The notes under the pieces: generated by a model | Told to the model about the DNA's origin: nothing | Seen by the model: the letters and a program-made list of their open reading frames with translations, nothing else | Database searches by the model: none | Origin: Azoarcus sp. DN11 | GTDB lineage: Bacteria > Pseudomonadota > Gammaproteobacteria > Burkholderiales > Rhodocyclaceae | Reading direction: 5' to 3' | Length of the DNA stretch: 64,000 nt | NCBI RefSeq assembly: GCF_003628555.1 | Contig: NZ_CP021731.1 | Coordinates: 2,356,001-2,420,000, forward strand | Program-made: the position numbers and the translations under genes | Shown here: positions 27,141 through 36,163 of the stretch, piece by piece | Layout of the letters: the number at the start of each line of letters is the position of its first letter | How positions within the stretch are numbered: position 1 is the stretch's first letter

Positions 27141-29204
27141 ATGGCACAGTTCGACGCCCTTTTCCAGCCGATCCAGATCGGCAAGCTGACGATCCGCAAC
27201 CGCATCGTCAGCACCGCGCACGCCGAGGTCTATGCGACCGACGGCGGCATGACCACCGAGCGCTACGTCAAGTACTACGAGGAAAAGGCCAAGGGCGGGA
27301 TCGGCCTGTGCATCTGCGGCGGCTCGTCGGTGGTCGCGATCGACAGTCCGCAGGGCTGGTGGAAGTCGGTGAATCTCGCGACCGACAAGATCATCCCGCA
27401 CTTCCAGAACCTCGCCGACGCGATGCACAAGCACGGCGCGAAGATCATGATCCAGATCACGCACATGGGCCGGCGTTCGCGCTGGGATGGCGAGAACTGG
27501 CCGCATCTGGTGTCGCCGTCGGGCATCCGCGAGCCGGTACACCGCGCGACGTGCAAGACGATCGAGCCCGAGGAGATCCAGCGCATCATCGGCAACTACG
27601 CACAGGCCGCCCGCCGTGCGAAGGAAGGCGGGCTGGACGGGGTGGAGCTGTCGGCGGTGCACCAGCACCTCATCGACCAGTTCTGGAGCCCGCGCGTGAA
27701 CCAGCGCACCGACGAGTGGGGCGGCTCCTTCGAGAACCGCATGCGCTTCGGCATGGAAGTGCTGAAGGCGGTGCGTGCCGAGGTCGGGCGTGATTTCGTG
27801 GTCGGCATGCGCATCTGCGGCGACGAGTTCCACCCGGACGGCCTCACGCACGAGGACATGAAGCAGATCGCGAAGTACTACAGCGATACCGGCCTGCTCG
27901 ACTTCATCGGTGTCGTCGGTTCGGGCTGTGACACGCACAACACGCTGGCGAACGTGATCCCGAACATGAGCTATCCGCCGGAGCCCTTCCTGCATCTCGC
28001 GGCCGGGATCAAGGAAGTGGTGTCGGTGCCGGTGATCCACGCGCAGAACATCAAGGATCCCAACCAGGCGCAGCGCATCCTGGAAGGCGGCTATGTCGAC
28101 CTGGTCGGCATGACGCGCGCGCATATCGCCGATCCGCACTTCGTGAACAAGATCAAGATGGGCAAGGTCGACCAGATCCGCCAGTGCGTCGGCGCGAACT
28201 ACTGCATCGACCGCCAGTACCAGGGCCTGGACGTGCTGTGCATCCAGAACGCCGCGACTTCGCGCGAGCATCAGGGGCTGCCGCACATCATCGAGAAATC
28301 GACGGGCCCGAAGCGCAAGGTGGTCGTCGTCGGCGGCGGGCCGGCCGGCATGGAGGCGGCGCGCGTCGCGGCCGAGCGCGGCCATGACGTGACGCTGTTC
28401 GAGAAGAAGGACGCGCTGGGCGGCCAGATCTCGATCGCCGCGCGGGCGCCGCAGCGCGACCAGATGGCGGGCATCACGCGCTGGTATCAGCTCGAACTCG
28501 CGCGCCTGAAGATCGACCTGCGCCTGGGTGTTGGGGCGGATGCGGCGACGATCATGGATCTGCGGCCGGACGTCGTCGTGCTGGCAGTCGGTGCCCATCC
28601 CTTCCTGGAGCAGAACCCGCATTGGGGCGCCGCCGAGGGGCTGGTCGTGAGCAGCTGGGACATCCTCGAAGGCCGTGTCGCGCCGGGCAAGAACGTGCTG
28701 GTGTACGACACGATCTGCGAGTTCTCCGGCATGTCGGTCGCGGACTACCTCGCCGACAAGGGCGCCAAGGTCGAGATCGTCACCGACGACATCAAGCCGG
28801 GCGTGGCGATCGGCGGCACGACCTTCCCGACCTACTACCGCAGCCTGTACCCCAAGGAAGTGATCATGACCGGGGACATGATGCTGGAGAAGGTGTATCG
28901 CGAAGGCGACAAGCTCGTCGCGGTTCTGGAGAACGAATACACCGGCGCGAAGGAAGAACGCGTGGTCGACCAGATCGTGGTCGAGAACGGCGTGCGGCCG
29001 GACGAGAAGCTGTACTACGAGCTGAAGCCGGGTTCGCGCAACAAGGGCCAGGTGAACATCGAGGAGCTCTTCGCGATCCAGCCGCAGTCGTGCCTTGCGG
29101 AAAAGGGCGATGGCTATTTGCTGTTCCGCATCGGCGACTGCGTGTCGCAGCGGAATACGCATGCGGCGATCCTCGATGCGCTGCGCTTGTGCAAGGATTT
29201 CTGA
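27141..29204 (+). CDS. dgcA: Dimethylglycine demethylase subunit, OYE/TMADH-type flavoprotein
   Basis: 687 aa, family length. The N-terminal Old-Yellow-Enzyme TIM barrel (FQPIQIGKLTIRNRIVSTAH, ELSAVHQHLIDQFWSPRVNQRTDEWGGS) is followed by a linker Fe-S region and a C-terminal FAD/NAD(P)-type Rossmann domain (VVVVGGGPAGMEAARVAAERGHDV at about 393). It demethylates dimethylglycine to sarcosine together with DgcB and probably the ETF. The linker reads C349-V-G-A352-N-Y-C355 with Cys367, whereas trimethylamine dehydrogenase has C-x2-C-x2-C-x12-C, so one cluster ligand is replaced by Ala. A GAAAGGAG site precedes the ATG. Confidence 0.9.
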   Translation: MAQFDALFQPIQIGKLTIRNRIVSTAHAEVYATDGGMTTERYVKYYEEKAKGGIGLCICGGSSVVAIDSPQGWWKSVNLATDKIIPHFQNLADAMHKHGAKIMIQITHMGRRSRWDGENWPHLVSPSGIREPVHRATCKTIEPEEIQRIIGNYAQAARRAKEGGLDGVELSAVHQHLIDQFWSPRVNQRTDEWGGSFENRMRFGMEVLKAVRAEVGRDFVVGMRICGDEFHPDGLTHEDMKQIAKYYSDTGLLDFIGVVGSGCDTHNTLANVIPNMSYPPEPFLHLAAGIKEVVSVPVIHAQNIKDPNQAQRILEGGYVDLVGMTRAHIADPHFVNKIKMGKVDQIRQCVGANYCIDRQYQGLDVLCIQNAATSREHQGLPHIIEKSTGPKRKVVVVGGGPAGMEAARVAAERGHDVTLFEKKDALGGQISIAARAPQRDQMAGITRWYQLELARLKIDLRLGVGADAATIMDLRPDVVVLAVGAHPFLEQNPHWGAAEGLVVSSWDILEGRVAPGKNVLVYDTICEFSGMSVADYLADKGAKVEIVTDDIKPGVAIGGTTFPTYYRSLYPKEVIMTGDMMLEKVYREGDKLVAVLENEYTGAKEERVVDQIVVENGVRPDEKLYYELKPGSRNKGQVNIEELFAIQPQSCLAEKGDGYLLFRIGDCVSQRNTHAAILDALRLCKDF

Positions 29205-29249
29205 GTCGAAACTCCTGATCGGCAACGTAATGCAGTGAAGGATGCGCGG

Positions 29250-29362
29250 GTTTTCTCCCTCCCCTTCAAGGGGAGGGTTGGGGTGGGGATGGGTTTCTTG
29301 CTGCGCAAATCGAAACCCATCCCCATCCTGTCCTTCCCCTTGAAGGGGAAGGAACCTGCTAA
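29250..29362. repeat. Large nested inverted repeat between dgcA and dgcB
   Basis: Short palindromes CCCCTTCAAGGGG (about 29260-29273) and CCCCTTGAAGGGG (about 29336-29348) flank a longer inverted pair GGGGATGGGTTTC / GAAACCCATCCCC (about 29285-29297 and 29311-29323) around a 13-base loop. This looks like a REP/PU-type intergenic palindrome known from many GC-rich proteobacteria. It could stabilise the upstream mRNA or attenuate transcription into dgcB. Confidence 0.75.
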
Positions 29363-29413
29363 CCGCGCCCGGCAATGTGTCGCCGAGAGCCCAAGCGACA
29401 CAAGGAGAGAACA

Positions 29414-31381
29414 ATGCTTGACGTAGTACTCCCCATACTGATCTTCGCCGCGCTGGCGCTCGCGCTGGCGGGCGCCGTCCGGCGCGTCCGCCTGTGGCGC
29501 CAAGGACGCCCATCGCCGGTCTCCGTGCTCGGCGGCCTGGCCGCGATGCCGCGCCGCTACCTGGTGGACCTCCACCACGTCGTCGCGCGCGACAAGGTGT
29601 TCGCGAACACCCACGTCGCGACGGGTGGCGGTTTCGTCGCGGCTGCCGTGCTGCTGATCCTGGTGCACGGCTTTCAGCTTGAAAGCCGCTTGCTGAGCTG
29701 GGCGCTGCTCGCGGCCACGGCCGTCATGTTCGCCGGCGCGCTGCGTGTCGCGGCGCGACGCAAGAACCCGCCGGCGCGGCTCTCGCGCGGCCCGTGGATG
29801 CGTCTGCCGAAAAGCCTCTTCGCGTTCGCGAGCGGCGTGTTCCTGGTCACGCTGCCGACGGCCGGTGTGCTGCCGGCCTCGTTCGGCGGCTGGGCGCTCG
29901 CCGCGGTGCTGGCGCTCGCCGTCGCGTGGGGCATCGGCGAGATGTTCCTCGGCATGGCCTGGGGCGGACCGATGAAGCATGCCTTCGCCGGCGCGCTGCA
30001 TCTGGCTTTCCATCGTCGGCCCGAACGCTTCGGCGGCGGGCGCTCGACCGGCCTCAAGCCGCTCGACCTGAAGGACTCCACCGCGCCGCTGGGCGTCGGC
30101 AAGCCCGCGGACTTCACCTGGAACCAGCTCCTGGGCTTCGACGCCTGCGTGCAGTGCGGCCGCTGCGAGGCGATGTGCCCGGCCTTCGCCGCCGGTCAGC
30201 CGCTCAACCCGAAGAAGCTGATCCAGGACATGGTGGTCGGCCTGGCCGGCGGTACGGATGCGGCCTATGCGGGCTCGCCTTACCCGGGCAAGCCGGTCGG
30301 CGAACACGGCGGCGACGCGCACAGCCCGATCGTGCTGCGAGACGTACGTGAGGGCCGCGCGCTGGTCGATGCGGAGACGCTGTGGTCCTGCACGACCTGC
30401 CGTGCCTGTGTCGAGGAGTGCCCGATGATGATCGAGCACGTCGACGCGATCGTCGACATGCGGCGCTTCCTGACCATGGAACACGGCAACACGCCGAACA
30501 AGGGCAGGGAGGTGCTCGAGAACCTCGCGACCACCGACAACCCCGGCGGCTTCGATCCCGCCTCGCGCATGAACTGGGCGGCGGACCTGGACCTGCCGCT
30601 GATGGCCAAGCGCGGCACCGCCGACGTGCTGCTGTGGATGGGCGACGGCGCCTTCGACATGCGCAACCAGCGCACCCTGCGGGCACTCGTGAAGGTGCTG
30701 CGCGCGGCACAGGTTGATTTCGCGGTGCTCGGCAATGAGGAGCTCGACAGTGGCGACGTGGCGCGCCGTCTCGGCGACGAGGCGAGCTTCCAGACGCTCG
30801 CGGTACGCAACGCGGCGACGCTCGCGAAGTACCGCTTCCGCGAGATCGTGACCTGCGACCCGCACAGCGTCCACGTGCTGAAGAACGAATACCCGGCCTT
30901 CGGTGCCAGCTACACCGTGACGCATCACAGCACCTTCATCTCGAACCTGATGGAGAAGGGGCGGCTCACGCTGGGCGAGTGGACCGGCGGCCGGGTGACC
31001 TACCACGACCCGTGCTACCTCGGCCGCTACAACGGCGAGTACGAAGCGCCGCGCAAGGCGCTCAAGGGGATCGGCATCAAGGTCGTGGAGATGGAGCGTT
31101 CCGGCTTCCGTTCGCGCTGCTGTGGTGGTGGTGGCGGGGCGCCGATCACCGATATCCCGGGCAAGCGGCGTATCCCGGACATGCGCATCGAAGAGATCAA
31201 CGCGACGAAAGCCGAGGTCGTGGCCGTCGGGTGCCCGCAGTGCACGGCAATGCTCGAAGGCGTCGTCGGGCCGCGCCCGGAAGTGCTCGACATTGCCGAA
31301 CTCGTCGCGGCGCAGCTCGTGACGGCGCCGGCACCGGCACGACGCGCGGAAGAAGCGCTGGAAGCGGAGGTGGCAGCATGA
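29414..31381 (+). CDS. dgcB: Dimethylglycine demethylase membrane Fe-S subunit
   Basis: 655 aa from the ATG at 29414 with CAAGGAGAG upstream. N-terminal membrane part with helices at about 5-22, 72-87, 95-112 and 136-180. Two 4Fe-4S ferredoxin motifs follow: C245-x2-C-x2-C-x3-C and C326-x2-C-x2-C-x3-C. The C-terminal half holds two CCG (heterodisulfide-reductase-like) blocks, YHDPCYLGRYNG and SRCCGGGGG. It passes electrons from DgcA to the quinone pool or ETF. The stop overlaps the etfA start by the ATGA. Confidence 0.9.
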   Translation: MLDVVLPILIFAALALALAGAVRRVRLWRQGRPSPVSVLGGLAAMPRRYLVDLHHVVARDKVFANTHVATGGGFVAAAVLLILVHGFQLESRLLSWALLAATAVMFAGALRVAARRKNPPARLSRGPWMRLPKSLFAFASGVFLVTLPTAGVLPASFGGWALAAVLALAVAWGIGEMFLGMAWGGPMKHAFAGALHLAFHRRPERFGGGRSTGLKPLDLKDSTAPLGVGKPADFTWNQLLGFDACVQCGRCEAMCPAFAAGQPLNPKKLIQDMVVGLAGGTDAAYAGSPYPGKPVGEHGGDAHSPIVLRDVREGRALVDAETLWSCTTCRACVEECPMMIEHVDAIVDMRRFLTMEHGNTPNKGREVLENLATTDNPGGFDPASRMNWAADLDLPLMAKRGTADVLLWMGDGAFDMRNQRTLRALVKVLRAAQVDFAVLGNEELDSGDVARRLGDEASFQTLAVRNAATLAKYRFREIVTCDPHSVHVLKNEYPAFGASYTVTHHSTFISNLMEKGRLTLGEWTGGRVTYHDPCYLGRYNGEYEAPRKALKGIGIKVVEMERSGFRSRCCGGGGGAPITDIPGKRRIPDMRIEEINATKAEVVAVGCPQCTAMLEGVVGPRPEVLDIAELVAAQLVTAPAPARRAEEALEAEVAA

Positions 31382-32628
31382 CGGACATCATTCGACGTGA
31401 CCCGCGCACCGAGTGGATCGCGCGCAATCGCCTGCATCCCGAGCACGAGGCGGTGCTCGCGCAACTGAATGGCGGCGTGCCCGTGGCGCAGTGGATGGGG
31501 CCGAACGGCATCATCCGGCGCAATCCGCATGCGGTCGGCTTCATCGGCCCGAACGGCATCCGTCGCATCGATTGCAGCGGCGCGCAGACCGCCAACGCGG
31601 TCGTCACAGCGAGGCGCGAGTCCGGTGCTGCCCCGGCGCGGCGGCGCGTGCAGATCGACACCCCCGCGTTCTGCGTCGCGGTGGTCGCGGACATGCCCGG
31701 CGGTCGCCTGTCGGCGCATGACCGCGACGTACTTGGACTGGCACGTCAGCTCGCCGACGGTGTGGAGCAGGGCGCTGTGCTGCTGGTGAGTTTCGGCGAG
31801 TCGCGCGACGAGGGGCTCGGCGAAGCGGGCGTGGACCGCGTCGTGAATTTCGCCGGCGAGTCCTTCGACGGCTACGCACCGGAACAGCGCCTGAACGCGC
31901 TGGGCGGCATCGAGCGTCAGCACGAGCCGCGCCACTGGCTGTTCCCCGATTCGCCCCTCGGCGGCGCGGAACTGGGCCGGCGCTTCGCGGCACGGCGCGG
32001 CGAGCGGCCGGCGACCCAGGTGTGGCAGATCGCGGATGGGCAGTGCATCGCCCGCGGCGCGGCCGGCACCGTCGACATCACCCGCGCTCTGCCGCGCATC
32101 GTCCTCGCGCTGCCCGAATGTGCCGAACCGGTCAGCGAAACGGTCCATGCGGCCGAGTCGGTCGCGCCACCGGCGGCCTTGCCACAGGCGTTGCGCCGGG
32201 TCGAGGACCTTGGCGCGGTGGCGGTCGATCCCGCCGGGGTCGCGCTCGCGGAGGCGGAATTCATCCTCTCCGCGGGCAACGGCATCCGCGACTGGGACGG
32301 TTTCCATCGCGCGGCGAGCGTGCTTGGTGCGACCGAAGGGGCGTCGCGGGTCGCGGTGGACAACGGCTTCATGCCGCGTCACCGCCAGGTCGGCGCGACC
32401 GGCACCTGGGTGACGGCGCGGGTGTATCTCGCCGTCGGCATCTCGGGCGCGATCCAGCACCTGCAGGGCATCCAGCAGTGCGACAAGGTCATCGCGATCA
32501 ACACGGACCCCGGTTGCGACATGGTCAAGCGCGCGGACCTGTCGGTGATCGCGGATTCGAGCGAAGTGCTCGCGGCCTTGGTGGAGTTGGTCGAAGGGGT
32601 TCGCAAGGAGCAGCGCAATGCAGCGTGA
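31378..32628 (+). CDS. etfA: Electron transfer flavoprotein alpha subunit, betaine-cluster type
   Basis: 416 aa from ATG 31378, overlapping dgcB by ATGA. The C-terminal FAD-binding domain is clear: LSAGNGIRDWDGFHRAASVLGA, VDNGFMPRHRQVGATGTWV, YLAVGISGAIQHLQGIQ and VIAINTDPGCDMVKRADLSVIAD. The N-terminal ~80 residues (MGPNGIIRRNPHAVGFIGPNGIRR) are an extension not found in housekeeping EtfA and typical of the PA5400-like protein. With EtfB it should accept electrons from DgcAB or the sarcosine step. It overlaps etfB by 11 bases. Confidence 0.88.
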   Translation: MTDIIRRDPRTEWIARNRLHPEHEAVLAQLNGGVPVAQWMGPNGIIRRNPHAVGFIGPNGIRRIDCSGAQTANAVVTARRESGAAPARRRVQIDTPAFCVAVVADMPGGRLSAHDRDVLGLARQLADGVEQGAVLLVSFGESRDEGLGEAGVDRVVNFAGESFDGYAPEQRLNALGGIERQHEPRHWLFPDSPLGGAELGRRFAARRGERPATQVWQIADGQCIARGAAGTVDITRALPRIVLALPECAEPVSETVHAAESVAPPAALPQALRRVEDLGAVAVDPAGVALAEAEFILSAGNGIRDWDGFHRAASVLGATEGASRVAVDNGFMPRHRQVGATGTWVTARVYLAVGISGAIQHLQGIQQCDKVIAINTDPGCDMVKRADLSVIADSSEVLAALVELVEGVRKEQRNAA

Positions 32629-33436
32629 AGACAACGGAAAACCGACGGGCGAGCAGGCGCTGAAGATCGCGGCCCTGGTTTCGGTGGGGCGTCACCCCGT
32701 GACCGGGCGCACGCGTCGCGCGGAATACGATGCGCGCGCCGTCGAGATCGGCTTCTCTCTGGCGAAGGGCGAGGACCTTTACCTGGTCCATGCGGGCGAG
32801 TGTTCGCCCGAGGCGGAAGCCGCGCTGCGCGGCTATCTGGGCATGGGTATCGGTGCGATCGACGTGCTGCAGCAGCCGGCGGGGTCGGATGTCGTGCCGG
32901 CGCTCGAAGCCTGGCTGCGCACCGCCGCGCCACGCATCGTGCTCTGCGGTGCGCGGGGCGAAACGGGCGAGGGGTCGGGACTCGTGCCCTTCCTCCTCGC
33001 CGAGCGCCTGGGGTGGTCGTTGGTGTCGGGGCTCGCCGAGGTCGAATCGGTCGTTCGCGACACGATGACGGTGCTGCAGGCCTTGCCACGCGGGCAGCGC
33101 CGGCGGCTCAAGGTGAGGCTGCCCGCCGTCGTGACCGTCGATGGGGCGGCGCACGCTGCGCGACAGAGCGCGTTCGGTCCGGCACGGCGGGGCGAACTGC
33201 GCCGGAAGGCATTCGGGACCAACCCCGACGGTGCGGCGCGGGAGTGGACAATCGCGCCGGCACGCAAGCGCCCCAAGCGCCTCAAGATCGTCAAAGCGAG
33301 CTCGGCGCGAGACCGTTTCAAGGCCGCTGCGGCGAAAGCCGAGGGCAGTGGCGGACAGGTGCTCAACGGGGTCCCGGCGCAACAGGGGGCCGAGGCCATT
33401 CTCAAGCTGTTGCGCGAAGAAGGGGTCCTGCGGTGA
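32618..33436 (+). CDS. etfB: Electron transfer flavoprotein beta subunit, betaine-cluster type
   Basis: 272 aa. An EtfB-like N-terminal region (LKIAALVSVGRHPVTGRTRR, YDARAVEIGFSLAKG) is followed by the VLCGARGETGEGSGLVPFLLAERLGW block in the position of the AMP/FAD interdomain segment, and a basic C-terminus. It overlaps etfA by 11 bases. It is more divergent than housekeeping EtfB, consistent with a dedicated partner for the dimethylglycine demethylase. Confidence 0.85.
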   Translation: MQREDNGKPTGEQALKIAALVSVGRHPVTGRTRRAEYDARAVEIGFSLAKGEDLYLVHAGECSPEAEAALRGYLGMGIGAIDVLQQPAGSDVVPALEAWLRTAAPRIVLCGARGETGEGSGLVPFLLAERLGWSLVSGLAEVESVVRDTMTVLQALPRGQRRRLKVRLPAVVTVDGAAHAARQSAFGPARRGELRRKAFGTNPDGAAREWTIAPARKRPKRLKIVKASSARDRFKAAAAKAEGSGGQVLNGVPAQQGAEAILKLLREEGVLR

Positions 33437-33464
33437 GCGGCGGGCTGTCAGGGGGGACGATCTC

Positions 33465-33686
33465 ATGATGTTTGCCGACCTCGTCGATATCGACGATTTC
33501 CGTCAGCGGCTGGGCGAACTGGGCATCGATCTCCCGGCCGACGGATCGCCCGAGTCCTGGGCACGCCAAGTGCGGGCAGCCCAGCCCGTCAACGGTCTCC
33601 CCCGCCTGATCGCGAAGTTGTGCTCCGAAGGCATCACGCTGCAGCCCGAGGTGCGCGAGGCCATCGAAATGATCCTCAAGCCCTGA
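33465..33686 (+). CDS. Small conserved protein at the end of the dgc-etf operon (PA5401-like)
   Basis: 73 aa starting MMFADLVDIDDFRQRLGEL, preceded by a GGGGGGAC site and 28 bases after the etfB stop. Acidic and helical with no membrane segment or metal motif. Pseudomonas has a comparable small gene (PA5401) at the same place after etfBA. Function unknown. Confidence 0.7.
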   Translation: MMFADLVDIDDFRQRLGELGIDLPADGSPESWARQVRAAQPVNGLPRLIAKLCSEGITLQPEVREAIEMILKP

Positions 33687-33965
33687 GGCTCCGCTCGGAA
33701 GCGCGGCACGAGAATCTGCCGAAAATCGAATGCGACTGCCGCACCGCGGTTTGACGCAAACAGGATGGATGGAGGTCGCAAGGGGGTAACTTGCCTTGCC
33801 CCGGGAATCCTAGACTGGCTTCACGCCCGATCGACCCGAAGCATCCCTGCCGCGGCGCCTGAGGACCGCTGCACTCGCAGGACCGAAGGTCTCGACTCGT
33901 ATCACTCAGATTCACCATTAACGGGCCGATGTATAGAGCCCGCCAAACCAAAACCGGAGGAGCAG

Positions 33966-34856
33966 ATGTTTTCAGGACTGAAGCAAGCATTCAAGCATGC
34001 AATCGGCGCAGCGATGATCGTATCGGCGGTGGCAGGGGCGAGTGGCGTCCAGGCTGCCGAACAGAAGACGATCAAGATCGGCTGGACGGCATGGTCCGAT
34101 GCGGAGGCGGTGACGAACATCGCCAAGCAGCTGCTCGAGCAGCGGCTCGGCTACAAGGTCGAGCTGGTGATGACCGACATCGGCCTGCAATACCAGGGCG
34201 TCGCCAAGAAGCAGCTCGACGTGATGCTGATGGCGTGGCTGCCGAATACGCACAAGGCTTACTGGGACAAGCTCTCGGGGGATCTGATGGATCTGGGAGT
34301 CCTGTACGGCGACGCAAAACTCGGTTGGGCCGTCCCCGACTACGTGCCGGCGTCCGAGCTGTCGTCGATCGCCGACCTGAACAAGCCGGAAGTGGCGAAG
34401 AAGCTGAAGAGCCAGATCCAGGGCATCGACCCGGGTGCGGGTCTGATGCGTGCGTCCGAGCAGGCGCTGAAGGACTACAGCCTCGCCGGCTATGACCTGC
34501 GCACCGGTTCGGATGCGGCCATGATCGTCGCCCTCGACCGGGCGATGACGCGCAAGGAATGGATCGTCGTGACGACCTGGAACCCGCACTGGATGTTCTC
34601 GAAGTACAAGGTGCGCTACCTGGAGGATCCGAAGAAGTCCCTCGGCGGCGCGGAAGCGATCCACGCGATCGGCCGCAAGGGCTTCGACCAGGACTTCCCG
34701 AAAGCCGCGGCCTTCATCAAGAACTTCAAGATCCCGCTGGCGGACCTCGAAGGCATCATGGCCAAGGCGAAGGATTCGTCCTACGAGAAAGAGGCCGCGG
34801 CCTACATCGCGAGCCATCCCGAGATGGTTGCAGGCTGGCTGAAGGACGCCCAGTAA
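33966..34856 (+). CDS. proX: Glycine betaine/choline-type ABC transporter substrate-binding protein (ProX/OpuAC)
   Basis: 296 aa from ATG 33966 with GGAGGAGC upstream. Signal peptide MFSGLKQAFKHAIGAAMIVS...GVQA, cleavage near VQA-AEQ. Periplasmic OpuAC domain with WTAWSDAE at 46-50, MAWLPNTHKAYW and TTWNPHWMF, which carry the tryptophans expected to form the aromatic cage for a quaternary ammonium. Placed between the dgc-etf operon and the ATPase/permease genes, it feeds betaine into catabolism rather than only osmoprotection. The 279 bases before it should contain its promoter. Confidence 0.88.
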   Translation: MFSGLKQAFKHAIGAAMIVSAVAGASGVQAAEQKTIKIGWTAWSDAEAVTNIAKQLLEQRLGYKVELVMTDIGLQYQGVAKKQLDVMLMAWLPNTHKAYWDKLSGDLMDLGVLYGDAKLGWAVPDYVPASELSSIADLNKPEVAKKLKSQIQGIDPGAGLMRASEQALKDYSLAGYDLRTGSDAAMIVALDRAMTRKEWIVVTTWNPHWMFSKYKVRYLEDPKKSLGGAEAIHAIGRKGFDQDFPKAAAFIKNFKIPLADLEGIMAKAKDSSYEKEAAAYIASHPEMVAGWLKDAQ

Positions 34857-34951
34857 GGGCGTCGTCCGGTCAGGACGCTAAACCGGTGCTCACGGCAATG
34901 CGGGCACCGGCTGTTGACGGATGGAGCAGTACGGTGGAGGCACGCAAGACC

Positions 34952-36163
34952 ATGCAGGAAAAAATCGTTGTAAAGGATCTGTACAAGATCTTCGGACCCA
35001 AGCCGGACGTGGCGATGCAGATGCTGCGTTCGGGCAAGGACAAGGACGACATCGTCCGGCAGACCGGGATGGTGGTCGGTGTCCAGAATGCGAATTTCCA
35101 TATCAACGCGGGCGAGATCTTCGTCATCATGGGCTTGTCCGGGTCGGGCAAATCCACGCTGATCCGCCTGCTCAACCGGCTGATCGAGCCGAGCTCGGGG
35201 CAGGTGCTGGTCGACGGCCAGGATGTCGCGTCGATGGATCCGCAGCAGCTCATCAAGCTGCGTCGCCGCGACATGGCGATGGTCTTCCAGTCGTTTGCGC
35301 TGCTGCCGCATCTCACGGTGCTCGCGAATGCCGCCTTCGGGCTGGAGGTGTCAGGCGTGCCGCGCAAGGAGCGCGAAGCGCGGGCGATGAAGGTGCTCGA
35401 ACAGGTAGGACTGGGCGCCTTCGCCAACCGCTATCCGCGCGAGCTGAGCGGCGGCATGCAGCAGCGGGCGGGGCTCGCACGCGCATTGGTCGTCAATCCG
35501 TCGCTGATGCTGATGGACGAGGCCTTTTCCGCTCTCGACCCCCTGAAGCGCACCGAAATGCAGGGCCTGCTGCTCGACCTGCAGCGGGAGCACCAGCGCA
35601 CGATCATCTTCGTCTCGCACGACCTCGACGAGGCCTGCCGCATCGGCGACCGCATCGCCATCATGGAAGGGGGGCGCATCGTCCAGATCGGCACGCCCGA
35701 CGACATCATCCGCAACCCCGTGGACGACTATGTGCGAGCCTTCTTCAACGGGGTGGACGTGAACAAGTACCTGTCCGCCAAGGACGTTGCCGATGTCGAC
35801 GCGGTGCCGGTCTTCTTCGCACAGAGCGATTTCGGGGACGGCTTCCACCCCGTGATCGAGCGTTTGCGCGCAGCCCGCCGCAACTACGGCTTCGTGCTCG
35901 ATCCCGATCGCAAGCTCGTCGGCACGGTCTCCATCGACTCGATGATCCGCTCGCTGGAGTCCGGCTCCCGGGAGCTGTCGTTTGCCTTGCTGGGAGACCT
36001 GCCCCCGGTGAACGGCGACCTCAACCTGAGCGACCTGATCTGCCGCATCGTGAAGATGCCCTATCCGCTGCCGGTGGTCGAACCCCAGGGCCACTACATC
36101 GGTGCCGTCACCCAGACGATCCTGCTCAAGAAAATGGCGAAGGAAGAACTGACCCATGCATGA
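34952..36163 (+). CDS. proV: Glycine betaine/proline-type ABC transporter ATPase (ProV-like)
   Basis: 403 aa from ATG 34952. ProV family hallmarks: N-terminal DLYKIFGPKP, an extended insert before Walker A (GKDKDDIVRQTG), Walker A GLSGSGKST, signature LSGGMQQR, Walker B LMLMDEAFSALDP and H-loop SHDLD. Two C-terminal CBS domains (about 270-400), which in OpuA sense ionic strength. A GTG at 34934 is an alternative start. The stop overlaps the permease start, so the two are coupled. Confidence 0.92.
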   Translation: MQEKIVVKDLYKIFGPKPDVAMQMLRSGKDKDDIVRQTGMVVGVQNANFHINAGEIFVIMGLSGSGKSTLIRLLNRLIEPSSGQVLVDGQDVASMDPQQLIKLRRRDMAMVFQSFALLPHLTVLANAAFGLEVSGVPRKEREARAMKVLEQVGLGAFANRYPRELSGGMQQRAGLARALVVNPSLMLMDEAFSALDPLKRTEMQGLLLDLQREHQRTIIFVSHDLDEACRIGDRIAIMEGGRIVQIGTPDDIIRNPVDDYVRAFFNGVDVNKYLSAKDVADVDAVPVFFAQSDFGDGFHPVIERLRAARRNYGFVLDPDRKLVGTVSIDSMIRSLESGSRELSFALLGDLPPVNGDLNLSDLICRIVKMPYPLPVVEPQGHYIGAVTQTILLKKMAKEELTHA

